DNA from: Pseudomonas cichorii | Lineage (GTDB): Bacteria; Pseudomonadota; Gammaproteobacteria; Pseudomonadales; Pseudomonadaceae | Direction: 5' to 3' | DNA: 64,000 nucleotides | Assembly (NCBI RefSeq): GCF_018343775.1 | Contig: NZ_CP074349.1 | Coordinates: 2,718,001 to 2,782,000 of the forward strand | Part shown: positions 42,094 to 51,229 of the stretch, in pieces | Numbering within the stretch: the stretch's first letter is position 1 | Layout of the letters: every line of letters begins with the position of its first letter | Notes under the pieces: generated by a model | What the model was told of the DNA's origin: nothing | The model's input: only the letters and a program-made list of their open reading frames with translations | Database searches by the model: none | Made by a program: the position numbers and the translations under genes

Positions 42094-42912
42094 ATGGCGA
42101 TACCTTTGTCGTTACCCCCGGTTCCCGAGCCGGTTCGCGGTGAACGCCTCAAAGGCAAGGTGGTGCTGGTGACCGGCGCTGCCCAGGGGATTGGCGAAGC
42201 CATCGTGGCGTGTTTCCAGGCGCAGCAGGCCAGGCTGATCATCAGCGATGTGCAGGGCGAAAAGGTCGAGCAGGTGGCGGCGAAATGGCGCGGGCAGGGG
42301 GCCGAGATTCACGCACTCAAGGTCGATGTCACGCAACAGGACCAGTGGCGCAGCATGGTGGACCTGGCCATCGAGCATTTTGGCCGGGTCGATGTGCTGA
42401 TCAACTGCGCCGGGGTCAATGTGTTCCGCGACCCGCTGGAAATGAGCGACGAAGACTGGAAGCGCTGCTTCGCCATCGATCTGGATGGCGCCTGGTATGG
42501 CTGCCGCAGTGTCTTGCCGAAAATGCTGGAACAGGGCGCGGGCAACATCATCAATATCGCCTCGACCCATTCGAGCAACATCATTCCCGGATGCTTTCCC
42601 TATCCGGTCGCCAAGCATGGCCTGTTGGGCCTGACCCGCGCCCTGGGTATCGAATACGCGCCCAAGGGTATTCGGGTCAACGCCATCGCGCCGGGCTATA
42701 TCGAAACCCAGCTCAACGTCGATTACTGGAACGGCTTCGATGATCCACAGGCCGAGCGGCAACGCGCCTTCGATCTGCATCCGCCCAAACGTATCGGCCA
42801 GCCCATCGAAGTTGCGATGACTGCGCTGTTCCTGGCCACTGATGAGGCGCCGTTCATCAACGCCAGTTGCATCATGATCGATGGCGGCCGCTCGGTGCTT
42901 TATCACGAGTGA
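42094..42912 (+). CDS. SDR oxidoreductase, probable L-arabinose 1-dehydrogenase
   Basis: 272 aa. Classical short-chain dehydrogenase: NAD(P)-binding TGAAQGIGEA near residue 26, NCAGV, catalytic Ser region NIASTHSS, catalytic YPVAK, PGYIETQ and the C-terminal ASCIMIDGG. The start is the ATG at 42094 with an AAGGAGAG ribosome site; the long upstream frame overlaps the lactonase gene and is not used. Its place between a lactonase and araFGH points to oxidation of L-arabinose to the lactone. A different pentose or galactose is possible. Confidence 0.82.
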   Translation: MAIPLSLPPVPEPVRGERLKGKVVLVTGAAQGIGEAIVACFQAQQARLIISDVQGEKVEQVAAKWRGQGAEIHALKVDVTQQDQWRSMVDLAIEHFGRVDVLINCAGVNVFRDPLEMSDEDWKRCFAIDLDGAWYGCRSVLPKMLEQGAGNIINIASTHSSNIIPGCFPYPVAKHGLLGLTRALGIEYAPKGIRVNAIAPGYIETQLNVDYWNGFDDPQAERQRAFDLHPPKRIGQPIEVAMTALFLATDEAPFINASCIMIDGGRSVLYHE

Positions 42913-42943
42913 CACTCGGTTACATTGCTGTTCCTGGCGATAT

Positions 42944-42962
42944 GGTATGACTATTTAACGGG
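42944..42962 (+). promoter_or_regulatory. putative arabinose-regulon operator, copy C
   Basis: GGTATGACTATTTAACGGG, 74 bases upstream of araF, continuing into GTTTTG as copy A continues into GTTTTA. Marks araFGH as a separately transcribed unit under the same control as the lactonase/galM region. Confidence 0.55.
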
Positions 42963-43035
42963 TTTTGGGTGTACAGAGCCTGGAGCCTCACCTTGTTGGA
43001 CGCTGTAGCTATTCAATAAAAATAAGGAGTTAGCT

Positions 43036-44040
43036 ATGTTGAGTCGTCACGGGATTCGTTCCCTATGCTGCGCCGCTGTCACCACTGCCATCCTGGGCAT
43101 GAGTGGCATCCTCCACGCTGCCGAAGAAGTGAAAATCGGCTTCCTGGTCAAGCAACCCGAAGAACCCTGGTTCCAGACCGAATGGGCCTTTGCCGACAAG
43201 GCGGGCAAGGAGCACGGCTTCACGGTGCTCAAGATTGCCGTACCCGATGGCGAGAAAACCCTGGCAGCCATCGACAGCCTGGCAGCCAACGGCGCCAAGG
43301 GTTTTGTCATCTGCCCACCCGATGTTTCCCTCGGCCCGGCCATCGTCGCCAAGGCCAAGGCGTTGGGCTTGAAGGTGATGGCGGTGGATGATCGTTTCGT
43401 CGATGCCAAGGGCAACTTCATGGAAGACGTGCCGTACCTGGGCATGGCCGCTTTCGAGGTGGGTCAGAAACAGGGCGAGGCCATGGCGGCCGAGGCGAAA
43501 AACCGCAATTGGGACTGGAAAGAAACCTACGCCATCATCAACACCTACAACGAACTGGATACCGGCAAGAAGCGCACCGACGGCTCTGTGGATGCGCTGA
43601 AAAAAGCCGGTCTGCCGGAAAGCCATATCCTCTTCACTGCCCAGAAGACCCTCGATGTGCCGGGCAGTATGGATGCGACCAACTCGGCGCTGCCGAAACT
43701 GCCGGGTAATGCCAAGAACCTGATCATCGGTGGCATGAACGACAACACCGTGCTCGGCGGCGTGCGTGCCACAGCCACCAACGGCTTCAAGCCAGCCAAC
43801 GTGATCGGTATCGGCATCAATGGTACTGACGCAATCGATGAACTGAAAAAGAAAGAAAGCGGTTTCTTCGGTTCGATGCTGCCGAGCCCGGACAAGGAAG
43901 GCTATGACACCGCCTACCAGATGTTCAAATGGGTCACGACCGGCGAAGAACCTCCCAAGTACACCGCCATGGACGACGTGACGCTCATTACGCGGGCCAA
44001 CTTCCAGGAAGTCCTGACCAAGATCGGTCTGTGGAAGTGA
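43036..44040 (+). CDS. araF: L-arabinose ABC transporter periplasmic binding protein
   Basis: 334 aa. Signal peptide to about residue 28 (GILHAA). The mature part follows E. coli AraF closely by pattern: VKIGFLVKQPEEPWFQTEWAFADKA (short form EEPWFQTEW), KGFVICPPD, VMAVDDRFVDA, and IGINGTDAIDEL near 275. Binds L-arabinose (and often galactose or fucose) in the periplasm. Excellent ribosome site AAGGAG. A hairpin separates it from araG, so it can be made in excess over the other subunits. Confidence 0.93.
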   Translation: MLSRHGIRSLCCAAVTTAILGMSGILHAAEEVKIGFLVKQPEEPWFQTEWAFADKAGKEHGFTVLKIAVPDGEKTLAAIDSLAANGAKGFVICPPDVSLGPAIVAKAKALGLKVMAVDDRFVDAKGNFMEDVPYLGMAAFEVGQKQGEAMAAEAKNRNWDWKETYAIINTYNELDTGKKRTDGSVDALKKAGLPESHILFTAQKTLDVPGSMDATNSALPKLPGNAKNLIIGGMNDNTVLGGVRATATNGFKPANVIGIGINGTDAIDELKKKESGFFGSMLPSPDKEGYDTAYQMFKWVTTGEEPPKYTAMDDVTLITRANFQEVLTKIGLWK

Positions 44041-44047
44041 GTTCAAG

Positions 44048-44067
44048 GGGGCCTGATCTCAGGCCCC
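44048..44067 (+). promoter_or_regulatory. hairpin between araF and araG
   Basis: GGGGCCTGA / TCAGGCCCC, a 9-bp near-continuous palindrome with a 2-base centre, 7 bases past the araF stop; followed by TTCG, not a T-run. Probably a partial terminator or mRNA-stabilising stem giving high araF dose. Confidence 0.6.
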
Positions 44068-44090
44068 TTCGCGAGTGAGGAGGACAGTTC

Positions 44091-45617
44091 ATGCAGCAGG
44101 CAATCGAACAACAGCAAGCGGCCGGTGGCGCCTTGCGCTTCAGCGGCATCGGCAAGGTCTTTCCCGGCGTCAAGGCGCTGTCGGACATCAGCTTCCAGGC
44201 CAATCCTGGCAGCGTACATGCCTTGATGGGCGAGAACGGGGCTGGCAAGTCCACATTGCTGAAAATACTGGGTGGCTCCTATACGCCCAACAGCGGGACC
44301 TTGCAGATCGGTGAACTCACCCATCAGTTCAGGTCCACCGCAGACAGCATCGCGGCGGGTGTCGCAGTGATTCACCAGGAACTGCATCTGGTGCCGGAAA
44401 TGACCGTGGCAGAAAACCTGCTGCTGGGGCATATGCCCAATCGCTTCGGGATGATCAATCGCCGGCTCATGCTGCGTCAGGCCACGGAACTGCTCAAGGG
44501 GCTTGCCGACGAAATCGATCCGGGAATGCGTCTCGGGGATTTGTCGCTGGGGCTGCGGCAATTGGTGGAAATCGCCAAGGCCATGTCGCGCAATGCCCAT
44601 GTGATTGCCTTCGATGAACCCACCAGCAGCCTGTCGGCGCGTGAGATCGACCGCTTGATGGCGATCATCGCCAAATTGCGCGACGAGGGCAGGGTGATTC
44701 TTTACGTGTCCCACCGCATGGAAGAAATTTTCCGTATCTGCGATGCCGTGACGGTGTTCAAGGACGGGCGTTTCGTACGCACCTTCGAGGACATGGCAGA
44801 GCTTGACCATGATCGTCTGGTGACCTGCATGGTCGGGCGCGATATCCAGGATATCTATGACTATCGGCCCCGTGAGCATCAAGGCCCGAGTCTGCGGGTT
44901 ACTGGCCTGCTCGGGCCGGGATTGCAGGAGCCGGTGAGCTTCGCAGTCGAGAAGGGCGAAGTGCTGGGCTTCTTCGGGCTGGTGGGGGCTGGTCGTACCG
45001 AGCTGTTTCGCCTGTTGTCCGGCATGACCCGCAGCAAGGCTGGCACGCTGCAACTGGACGGCAAGCCGCTGACCTTGAAGTCTCCTCGGGACGCGATTGC
45101 CGCTGGCATATTGCTCTGCCCGGAGGACCGCAAGAAAGAAGGCATCGTGCCGCTGTCCAGTGTGGCCGAGAACATCAATATCGGCGCCCGGTCCCGGCAT
45201 GTGAGCCTGGGTTGCCTGCTTCAAGGACGTTGGGAACGCGAGAACGCCGAAAAACAGATTCGGGCGATGAACGTCAAGACGCCTTCGCCGGATCAGCAGA
45301 TTGTCTTTCTTTCCGGTGGTAATCAGCAGAAGGCGATTCTGGGTCGCTGGTTGTCTATGCCGATGAAAGTCCTGCTGCTGGACGAGCCCACCCGAGGCAT
45401 TGATATCGGTGCCAAATCCGAGATTTACCAGATCATCCATAACCTGGCGGCGCAAGGCATCGCGGTGATTGTGGTGTCCAGCGACCTGATGGAAGTCATG
45501 GGCATCTCAGACCGCATTCTGGTCATGAGCGAAGGGGCCATTACCGGTGAACTCAACCGCGACGAGGCCGATGAGTCGCGACTTCTACAACTGGCATTAC
45601 CCCGCTCACGCGGCTGA
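44091..45617 (+). CDS. araG: L-arabinose ABC transporter ATP-binding protein
   Basis: 508 aa, two fused ABC domains as in AraG/RbsA. Domain 1: Walker A GENGAGKST near 45, signature LSLGLRQLVEIAKAM, Walker B VIAFDEPTSSL. Domain 2 has the usual degenerate Walker A (GLVGAGRTEL, near 300), signature LSGGNQQKAILGRWL and Walker B VLLLDEPTRGID. A strong ribosome site (GAGGAGG) precedes the ATG. Followed 41 bases later by the permease gene. Confidence 0.95.
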   Translation: MQQAIEQQQAAGGALRFSGIGKVFPGVKALSDISFQANPGSVHALMGENGAGKSTLLKILGGSYTPNSGTLQIGELTHQFRSTADSIAAGVAVIHQELHLVPEMTVAENLLLGHMPNRFGMINRRLMLRQATELLKGLADEIDPGMRLGDLSLGLRQLVEIAKAMSRNAHVIAFDEPTSSLSAREIDRLMAIIAKLRDEGRVILYVSHRMEEIFRICDAVTVFKDGRFVRTFEDMAELDHDRLVTCMVGRDIQDIYDYRPREHQGPSLRVTGLLGPGLQEPVSFAVEKGEVLGFFGLVGAGRTELFRLLSGMTRSKAGTLQLDGKPLTLKSPRDAIAAGILLCPEDRKKEGIVPLSSVAENINIGARSRHVSLGCLLQGRWERENAEKQIRAMNVKTPSPDQQIVFLSGGNQQKAILGRWLSMPMKVLLLDEPTRGIDIGAKSEIYQIIHNLAAQGIAVIVVSSDLMEVMGISDRILVMSEGAITGELNRDEADESRLLQLALPRSRG

Positions 45618-45658
45618 ACCTTTGGTCTACGACCATGAACAATAAAAAAGAGGTGCGT

Positions 45659-46624
45659 ATGTCTACCGAAACCAGCCTGCGGGCTCCCCGTCAGGGCGTG
45701 AATATGCGCCGCTTTCTCGATGAATGGGTCATGTTGCTGGCTGCACTGGGTATTTTCATGCTGTGTGCGGTGTTCATCGATAACTTCCTGTCGCCGCTGA
45801 ACATGCGCGGGTTGGGGCTGGCAATTTCCACCGTGGGCATTGCCGCCTGCACCATGCTTTATTGCCTGGCTTCCGGGCACTTCGACCTGTCGGTCGGTTC
45901 GGTACTGGCGTGTGCCGGTGTGATTGCCGGGATCGTGATTCGCGATACCGACAGCGTATTCCTCGGAGTGAGCGCTGCCCTTGCCATGGGCCTGCTGGTG
46001 GGGCTGATCAACGGTATCGTCATTGCCAAGCTGCGCATCAATGCCCTGATCACGACCCTGGCGACCATGCAGATCGTTCGTGGGCTGGCGTATATCTTTT
46101 CCAACGGCAAGGCTGTGGGGGTTTCCAACGAGGACTTCTTCGTCTTCGGCAACGGCCAGTTCTATGGTGTGCCGGTACCGATCCTGATCACCATTGCCTG
46201 CTTTATCTTCTTTGGCTGGCTGCTCAACTACACCACCTATGGCCGCAACACCATGGCCATTGGCGGTAACCAGGAGGCCGCCTTGCTGGCGGGTGTGCAT
46301 GTCGACCGGACCAAGATCATCATCTTTGCCGTACACGGCCTGATTGGTGCGCTGGCCGGCGTGGTGCTGGCTTCACGCATGACTTCCGGGCAACCCATGA
46401 TCGGCCAGGGCTTCGAGCTGACAGTCATCTCGGCCTGTGTGCTGGGCGGCGTCTCGCTGAGCGGCGGTATCGGCATGATTCGCCATGTGATCGCGGGTGT
46501 GCTGATTCTGGCGATCATCGAGAATGCGATGAACCTCAAGAACATCGACACCTTCTACCAGTACGTCATTCGCGGCACCATTCTGTTACTGGCGGTGATT
46601 ATCGACAGGTTGAAGCGCCGCTGA
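45659..46624 (+). CDS. araH: L-arabinose ABC transporter permease
   Basis: 321 aa, carbohydrate ABC permease of the AraH/RbsC family with about eight to ten membrane segments (WVMLLAALGIFMLCAVFIDNF at the start). Seen: the conserved ASGHFDLSVGSVLA and NGIVIAKLRINALITTLATM regions (in pieces) and the VLGGVSLSGGIGMI near the end. Of two ATGs, 45635 and 45659, the second has the good ribosome site AAAGAGGTG, so it was chosen. Last gene of the araFGH unit. Confidence 0.93.
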   Translation: MSTETSLRAPRQGVNMRRFLDEWVMLLAALGIFMLCAVFIDNFLSPLNMRGLGLAISTVGIAACTMLYCLASGHFDLSVGSVLACAGVIAGIVIRDTDSVFLGVSAALAMGLLVGLINGIVIAKLRINALITTLATMQIVRGLAYIFSNGKAVGVSNEDFFVFGNGQFYGVPVPILITIACFIFFGWLLNYTTYGRNTMAIGGNQEAALLAGVHVDRTKIIIFAVHGLIGALAGVVLASRMTSGQPMIGQGFELTVISACVLGGVSLSGGIGMIRHVIAGVLILAIIENAMNLKNIDTFYQYVIRGTILLLAVIIDRLKRR

Positions 46625-46690
46625 ATCACTAGGAGATCACCCGAGTGTTGAGCCTGAGAAACAGGTTGGCTCGCTGACACGAATTAAATA

Positions 46691-46706
46691 GAATGATTCT
46701 CATTTT
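46691..46706 (+). promoter_or_regulatory. Fur box before the sigma factor gene
   Basis: GAATGATTCTCATTTT resembles the Fur consensus GATAATGATAATCATTATC core (nATnATTnTCAT), 26 bases upstream of the ECF sigma start. Iron repression of the sigma gene is expected from such placement in pseudomonads. Confidence 0.7.
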
Positions 46707-46732
46707 AAGTCGCTGTCATGGGTGGCCTTTGA

Positions 46733-47254
46733 ATGAGTGATGCAGCAGGGTCATCGGGTATACAGCCTGGCCTGGACAACTTCTATCGTGATCACCGTAG
46801 CTGGCTGGAAAACTGGCTACGGTGCCGCTTGGGCAATGCGTGGGATGCCGCCGATCTCAGTCAGGATACGTTCTTGCGGATCATGGCGACCTGGCAGAGC
46901 GAACCCTTGGCTAACCTGCGTGAGCCGCGTGCCTATCTGGTGACCGTGGGCAAGCGGTTGCTGATCAATCACTACAAGCGCCGCAGTCTCGAACAGGCTT
47001 ATCTGGAGGCTTTGGCGGCATTGCCCGAAGAGGCCGTTCCATCTCCCGAGCAGCGCTGGATCCTGTTGCAGACCCTGCAGGCACTGGATGAGTTACTCGA
47101 CGACTTGCCGGTGGTGGTGCGTCGGGCGTTTCTCTGGTCGCAGCTTGAAGGCCTGGGTTATGCGCAGATCGCCCTCAGGCTGAAGGTGTCCGAACGTACC
47201 GTGAAACGCTACATGGCACAGGCCTATGCACATTGCCTGATGGCCGAGCTATGA
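46733..47254 (+). CDS. FecI-type ECF sigma factor
   Basis: 173 aa iron-starvation sigma factor. Region 2 (about 20-85: WDAADLSQDTFLRIM and REPRAYLVTVGKRLLINHYKRR) and region 4 (about 110-165: RAFLWSQLEGLGYAQIALRL and SERTVKRYM) are complete. Preceded by a Fur box and followed, with a four-base ATGA overlap, by the FecR-like gene, then the TonB receptor. It should direct transcription of the receptor gene once the ferri-siderophore binds. Confidence 0.93.
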   Translation: MSDAAGSSGIQPGLDNFYRDHRSWLENWLRCRLGNAWDAADLSQDTFLRIMATWQSEPLANLREPRAYLVTVGKRLLINHYKRRSLEQAYLEALAALPEEAVPSPEQRWILLQTLQALDELLDDLPVVVRRAFLWSQLEGLGYAQIALRLKVSERTVKRYMAQAYAHCLMAEL

Positions 47255-48225
47255 GTGACATGGCGCGTGATGAGCAGGCCCGGCAAGTGGCGCATGCTGC
47301 GGCCTACTGGCTGGCGTTGCTGGAGTCCGGGACGGCCAGTGCTCAGGAGTACGAACAATTGCAGCGCTGGCGCGAGCAATGCCCAAGTCATGAGCAGGTG
47401 TGGCAGCGGGCACAAGGCTTGCGGCAGCGTTTCTCCGAACTGCCGCCCGAACTGGCCATGGCCAGCCTCGATCGGGCAGACCTCAAGCGAAGCGAGCCGA
47501 CGCGTCGGGCGATTCTCAAGCGTGCGCTGGTTATTGCGGCTCTGATTCCCGGCGGCTGGATCGTCAGCAGTCAGTTGCCCGTCAGGGCCTGGCGCGCCGA
47601 TCTGCGCACCGCAACCGGCGAGCGCAAGACCTTGCGCCTGCCCGATGGCAGTCAATTGCAACTCAATACCGCCAGTGCCGTGGATCTCGACTTCCTGGAC
47701 GGCAGGCGCCAGTTAGTGTTGATCGAAGGGGAGATTGCCTTGACCATGGCTGGCAATGCGCCGGCCGTGAGCATCAATACCCGCATGGGCCATATCATCG
47801 CCAACGGTGCCGAACTGTGCATTCGACAGGACGAGCACCGTTGTCGGGTTTCGGTGGCGAGTGGCAGTGTCGATCTGCTGTCCAGACAAGGCGCGACCTT
47901 GCGTCTCAAGGGGGGCGAACGGGCAGCCCTGACTGCTCAAGGTGTTACTGCGGTCGAACGCTTCGACGCTCGCCAACCGGATTGGCGCCAGGGCGTGTTG
48001 ACCGTAGAGAATCGCCCGCTGGGGAGTTTCCTGACCGAACTCAATCGCTATCGTCCCGGGATTCTGCGCTGGGAACCCGAGCTGGAGGCCTTGAGGGTGA
48101 CCGGCTCGTTCCGGCTGGACGATACTGATCGCATTCTGGATTTGCTGGTTGCAAGCCTGCCTGTACAGGTGCATTCGCGGACACGGTACTGGATCACCCT
48201 GGGGCCTCGAAATATTTCTGCCTGA
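47251..48225 (+). CDS. FecR-type anti-sigma regulator
   Basis: 324 aa. N-terminal cytoplasmic anti-sigma domain (about 10-70, with AHAAAYWLALLESG and QRWREQCPSHEQVWQRA), one membrane segment (about 92-110: ALVIAALIPGGWIVSS) and a periplasmic FecR domain (about 125-225: TATGERKTLRLPDGSQL, IEGEIALTM) plus a C-terminal STN-like domain contacting the receptor. The ATG inside the sigma stop (ATGA) is chosen over one 18 bases earlier. It transmits the receptor signal to the sigma factor. Confidence 0.93.
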   Translation: MSDMARDEQARQVAHAAAYWLALLESGTASAQEYEQLQRWREQCPSHEQVWQRAQGLRQRFSELPPELAMASLDRADLKRSEPTRRAILKRALVIAALIPGGWIVSSQLPVRAWRADLRTATGERKTLRLPDGSQLQLNTASAVDLDFLDGRRQLVLIEGEIALTMAGNAPAVSINTRMGHIIANGAELCIRQDEHRCRVSVASGSVDLLSRQGATLRLKGGERAALTAQGVTAVERFDARQPDWRQGVLTVENRPLGSFLTELNRYRPGILRWEPELEALRVTGSFRLDDTDRILDLLVASLPVQVHSRTRYWITLGPRNISA

Positions 48226-48288
48226 CGTGTCCCTTTTTTTTCCGTCGCTTGTCATCTCTCTCAAGTGAACACAAAAGAGAGTGCTCCA

Positions 48289-50724
48289 ATGCCCGTAGTT
48301 TTCTTGCGTCGCCTGCGTCTTGCCCGTTTCGGCATGGCTCCGTTGCTGCATATGAGTTGCCAGGCCAGCGTGGTGATCGGTCTTGGCGTCGCGCCGGTAT
48401 TCGTGGCTTCGGTCCAGGCGGAGGAGTCTGTGCGGCGCAGTTATCAGATTCCGGCTGGCAGCCTGAGTGCCGCCTTGACCCGCTTTGCTGCGCTGTCTGG
48501 CGTCAGCCTTTCCGTAGACCCGGCACTGGTGGCCGGTCGCAACAGCAAGGGGCTTGATGGCGAATACCCTGTCGATGAGGGCTTCATGCTTTTGCTGCAA
48601 GGCTCCGGACTGCAATTGCAACCGCTCGGCAATCAGTCCTATACGCTGGTGCCTGCACCGGTCGCAGAAAACGGCTCGATGGTATTGCCCAATACGTCCA
48701 TCGACGGCAGCCGGCTGGACGGGCCGGGCGACATTTATGCCGGTGGCCAGGTCGCCCGCAGCGGTTCCCAGGGCATGCTGGGCGATCGTGATTTCATGGA
48801 GACGCCCTTCAACCAGACGTCCTATACCAGCACCACGATCAAAAACCAGCAGGCGCGTACTCTTGGCGATATGGTTGCCAGCGACCCGTCGGTGCGTACC
48901 ACCAACCCGGCAGGCGGGCGTTTCGAGCAGTTCTCGATTCGAGGGTTCAGTCTGTTCAACAGCGATGTGTCGTTTGGTGGGTTGTATGGCGTGCTGCCGA
49001 CGTACTCCATCGACATGGAGATGGTCGAGCGGGTCGATATCCTCAAAGGGCCCGGCGCGTTATTGGGTGGCATCGTTCCGCGCGGCAGTGTGGGCGGCAA
49101 TATCAATATCGAGCCCAAGCGCGCCGGCAGCGAACCGTTGACCGAATTCACCGGCAGCTTTGCATCGGCCGGGCAGTTTGGCGGGCACGTGGATATCGGT
49201 CGCCGCTTTGGCGATAACCAGCGTTTCGGGGTGCGTTACAACGGGGTACGGCAATCGGGCGATACCGAGTGGGATCACCAGAAAGTCGAGCGTGAAGCTT
49301 CGGTCATCGGGCTGGACTGGCGTGAAGACCGGATGCGCATGTCGCTGGATCTCGGGGAGCAGGAGCGTTATGCCGATGCGCCCATCGAGCGGGTCGAAGT
49401 CGCCGCCGGTATCGCCATGCCCAAGGCCAGGGATATTCGTCGCAACATTGCCCAGCCCTGGACTTATTCCCACTCCAAGGACTCTTTCGGCGCATGGCGA
49501 GGTGAGTTCGATCTGAGTGATGCAGTGATGGTGTATGCCGCTGCCGGTGCGCGCAAGGGCAATTATGACTTCCTGCGCCACACGGTTCCTGTGACCACCA
49601 GCAGTGGCGATTTTACCGTGACGCCGCGTACTTTTCGGCGCGACGAGGAGGTCAAGACCTTCACGGTCGGTGCGCGTAGCTGGTTCAACACCGGGCCGGT
49701 GGGGCATACGCTGAACATCAGCCTCAACCGTTTCGACTTCGAGTTCGATAACGCCGGCGAACGTTACCAGCCTCGCACCAGCAACCTTTATAACCCGGTC
49801 GTGTTGCCGTATCCGGGTGCGCCAACCCGCTTCGATACCTCGACTCATACCGAAAACCTGTTCACCAGTATTGCGCTGGCCGATACCTTGAGCTTTCTTG
49901 ACGATCGCGTGCTGTTGACCCTGGGCGCTCGCCTGCAGCGGGTTGAAGTGGACAGCTATTCCAATGGTGCGCTGGGGCAGCGCTACGACGAGCGCGCCAC
50001 GTCTCCCGCCATGGGGCTGGTGATCAAGGCCACCGACTCGATCTCGCTATATGCCAACTACATGGAAGGCCTTAGCCAGGGCGAGACTGCGCCCACGACT
50101 GCCACTAACAGCGACGAAGTGTTTGCACCCTACAAGTCCAAGCAGACGGAAGTCGGCGTGAAGTATGACCATGGCACTTTTGGCACCAGCCTGAGTGTAT
50201 TCCGCATAGAACAGCCGGCCTACATCACCGATGCCCAAGGCAACTTCAAGCCCGATGGCGAACTGCGCAATCAGGGTGTCGAGTTGAATATGTTCGGTGA
50301 ACCCTTATCGGGTGTACGGCTGCTGGGTGGCGTCATGTTACTTGACAGTGAGCAGACCAAAACCGCGCTGGGCACTTTCGATGGCAATCGCGGCACCGGC
50401 TCGCCTGAGGTCAACGCCAATATGGGTGTGGAGTGGGATATCAATCGCCTGCCAGGCCTGACGCTTACTGCCCGTGCCATTCATACAGGGTCGCAATACC
50501 TGGATGCTGCCAATAACCAGAAAATCGACTCATGGGAACGTTATGACGTCGGTGGCCGTTATGCCTTCAAGCTGGGCGATAATCCCGTCACCGTGCGCGC
50601 TTCTGTAGAAAACGTGCTGGATAAAACCTATTGGGCATCGGCAGCAACTTCGTCAGACAGTGCGGCGGGCCTTACATTGTCGACACCGAGGACTTATCTG
50701 GTGTCGGCGACTGTCGGGTTTTAA
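48289..50724 (+). CDS. TonB-dependent siderophore receptor with STN domain (FecA/FpvA type)
   Basis: 811 aa outer-membrane receptor. Signal peptide (cleavage near VQA, about residue 43, after a long N-region), STN domain (about 48-125: YQIPAGSLSAALTRFAALSG), plug (about 165-290 with SIRGFSLFNS and VDILKGPGALLGG) and barrel ending with VSATVGF, a terminal aromatic. The ATG at 48289 has an AGAGAG ribosome site; a GTG 24 bases earlier is in frame. The adjacent sigma/anti-sigma pair is its signalling partner. The siderophore is unknown; no biosynthetic genes are nearby, so a xenosiderophore is likely (inference). Confidence 0.93.
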   Translation: MPVVFLRRLRLARFGMAPLLHMSCQASVVIGLGVAPVFVASVQAEESVRRSYQIPAGSLSAALTRFAALSGVSLSVDPALVAGRNSKGLDGEYPVDEGFMLLLQGSGLQLQPLGNQSYTLVPAPVAENGSMVLPNTSIDGSRLDGPGDIYAGGQVARSGSQGMLGDRDFMETPFNQTSYTSTTIKNQQARTLGDMVASDPSVRTTNPAGGRFEQFSIRGFSLFNSDVSFGGLYGVLPTYSIDMEMVERVDILKGPGALLGGIVPRGSVGGNINIEPKRAGSEPLTEFTGSFASAGQFGGHVDIGRRFGDNQRFGVRYNGVRQSGDTEWDHQKVEREASVIGLDWREDRMRMSLDLGEQERYADAPIERVEVAAGIAMPKARDIRRNIAQPWTYSHSKDSFGAWRGEFDLSDAVMVYAAAGARKGNYDFLRHTVPVTTSSGDFTVTPRTFRRDEEVKTFTVGARSWFNTGPVGHTLNISLNRFDFEFDNAGERYQPRTSNLYNPVVLPYPGAPTRFDTSTHTENLFTSIALADTLSFLDDRVLLTLGARLQRVEVDSYSNGALGQRYDERATSPAMGLVIKATDSISLYANYMEGLSQGETAPTTATNSDEVFAPYKSKQTEVGVKYDHGTFGTSLSVFRIEQPAYITDAQGNFKPDGELRNQGVELNMFGEPLSGVRLLGGVMLLDSEQTKTALGTFDGNRGTGSPEVNANMGVEWDINRLPGLTLTARAIHTGSQYLDAANNQKIDSWERYDVGGRYAFKLGDNPVTVRASVENVLDKTYWASAATSSDSAAGLTLSTPRTYLVSATVGF

Positions 50725-50734
50725 GGCTGTTGCA

Positions 50735-50787
50735 GCGGCATTCCGTGTACGACCGAATGCCGCTCCGGCCTTCCTGGAGAAGGCCGG
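50735..50787. terminator. two tandem hairpins after the receptor gene
   Basis: First stem GCGGCATTC/GAATGCCGC (50735-50763), second CCGGCCTTC/GAAGGCCGG (50765-50787), back to back, between the receptor stop and the convergent XRE gene stop. They should end both transcripts. Confidence 0.75.
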
Positions 50788-50791
50788 GAGA

Positions 50792-51229
50792 TCAATTCAG
50801 TTTCGAACTCACGTAGATCAAGCGTACTGCCGCAACTGTAATGGCTTCCGCTTCTTCCTTGATAGTGCCCACTTGTGACCTGATCGAGGTATTTTCATGG
50901 TTCTCGAGTAATCGGGCCATGTGGTAGATGTTCTGCGTGACTTCATGCAGGTTTTTATGCAGGCGCGATATGACGCGATTCAGGCGCTCGCTCGTGTCAT
51001 GAATCTCCAGAGTGGGGAGAGGGCGCTCAAGGCTGAAACCTGTCACTACATAGGTTACATCGATGCCTGCGTCTGAAATACGGGCCAGGTAGTCGGCTCT
51101 GGGTGAACGTATGCCGTTCTCGTAATTGCTCTGGGCATTGGTTTCAACACCCCCAATAGCGCCCAGCGTGCTTTGTGACAGTTTGAGTCTTATTCGTTCT
51201 CGTTTGAGGCGGGGGCCGATTCCGGGCAT
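50792..51229 (-). CDS. XRE-family transcriptional regulator
   Basis: 145 aa. N-terminal Cro/CI helix-turn-helix (about 5-65: RLKRERIRLKLSQSTLG, NAQSNYENGIRSPRADYL, GIDVTYVVTG), a common small Pseudomonas regulator type. The C-terminal half (about 75-145) is helical with NRVISRLHKNLHEVTQN, likely for oligomerisation. No ligand domain. It may control itself; no partner gene is close, as the sequence upstream (51230-51532) is an AT-rich gap. Target unknown. Confidence 0.85.
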   Translation of the reverse strand: MPGIGPRLKRERIRLKLSQSTLGAIGGVETNAQSNYENGIRSPRADYLARISDAGIDVTYVVTGFSLERPLPTLEIHDTSERLNRVISRLHKNLHEVTQNIYHMARLLENHENTSIRSQVGTIKEEAEAITVAAVRLIYVSSKLN

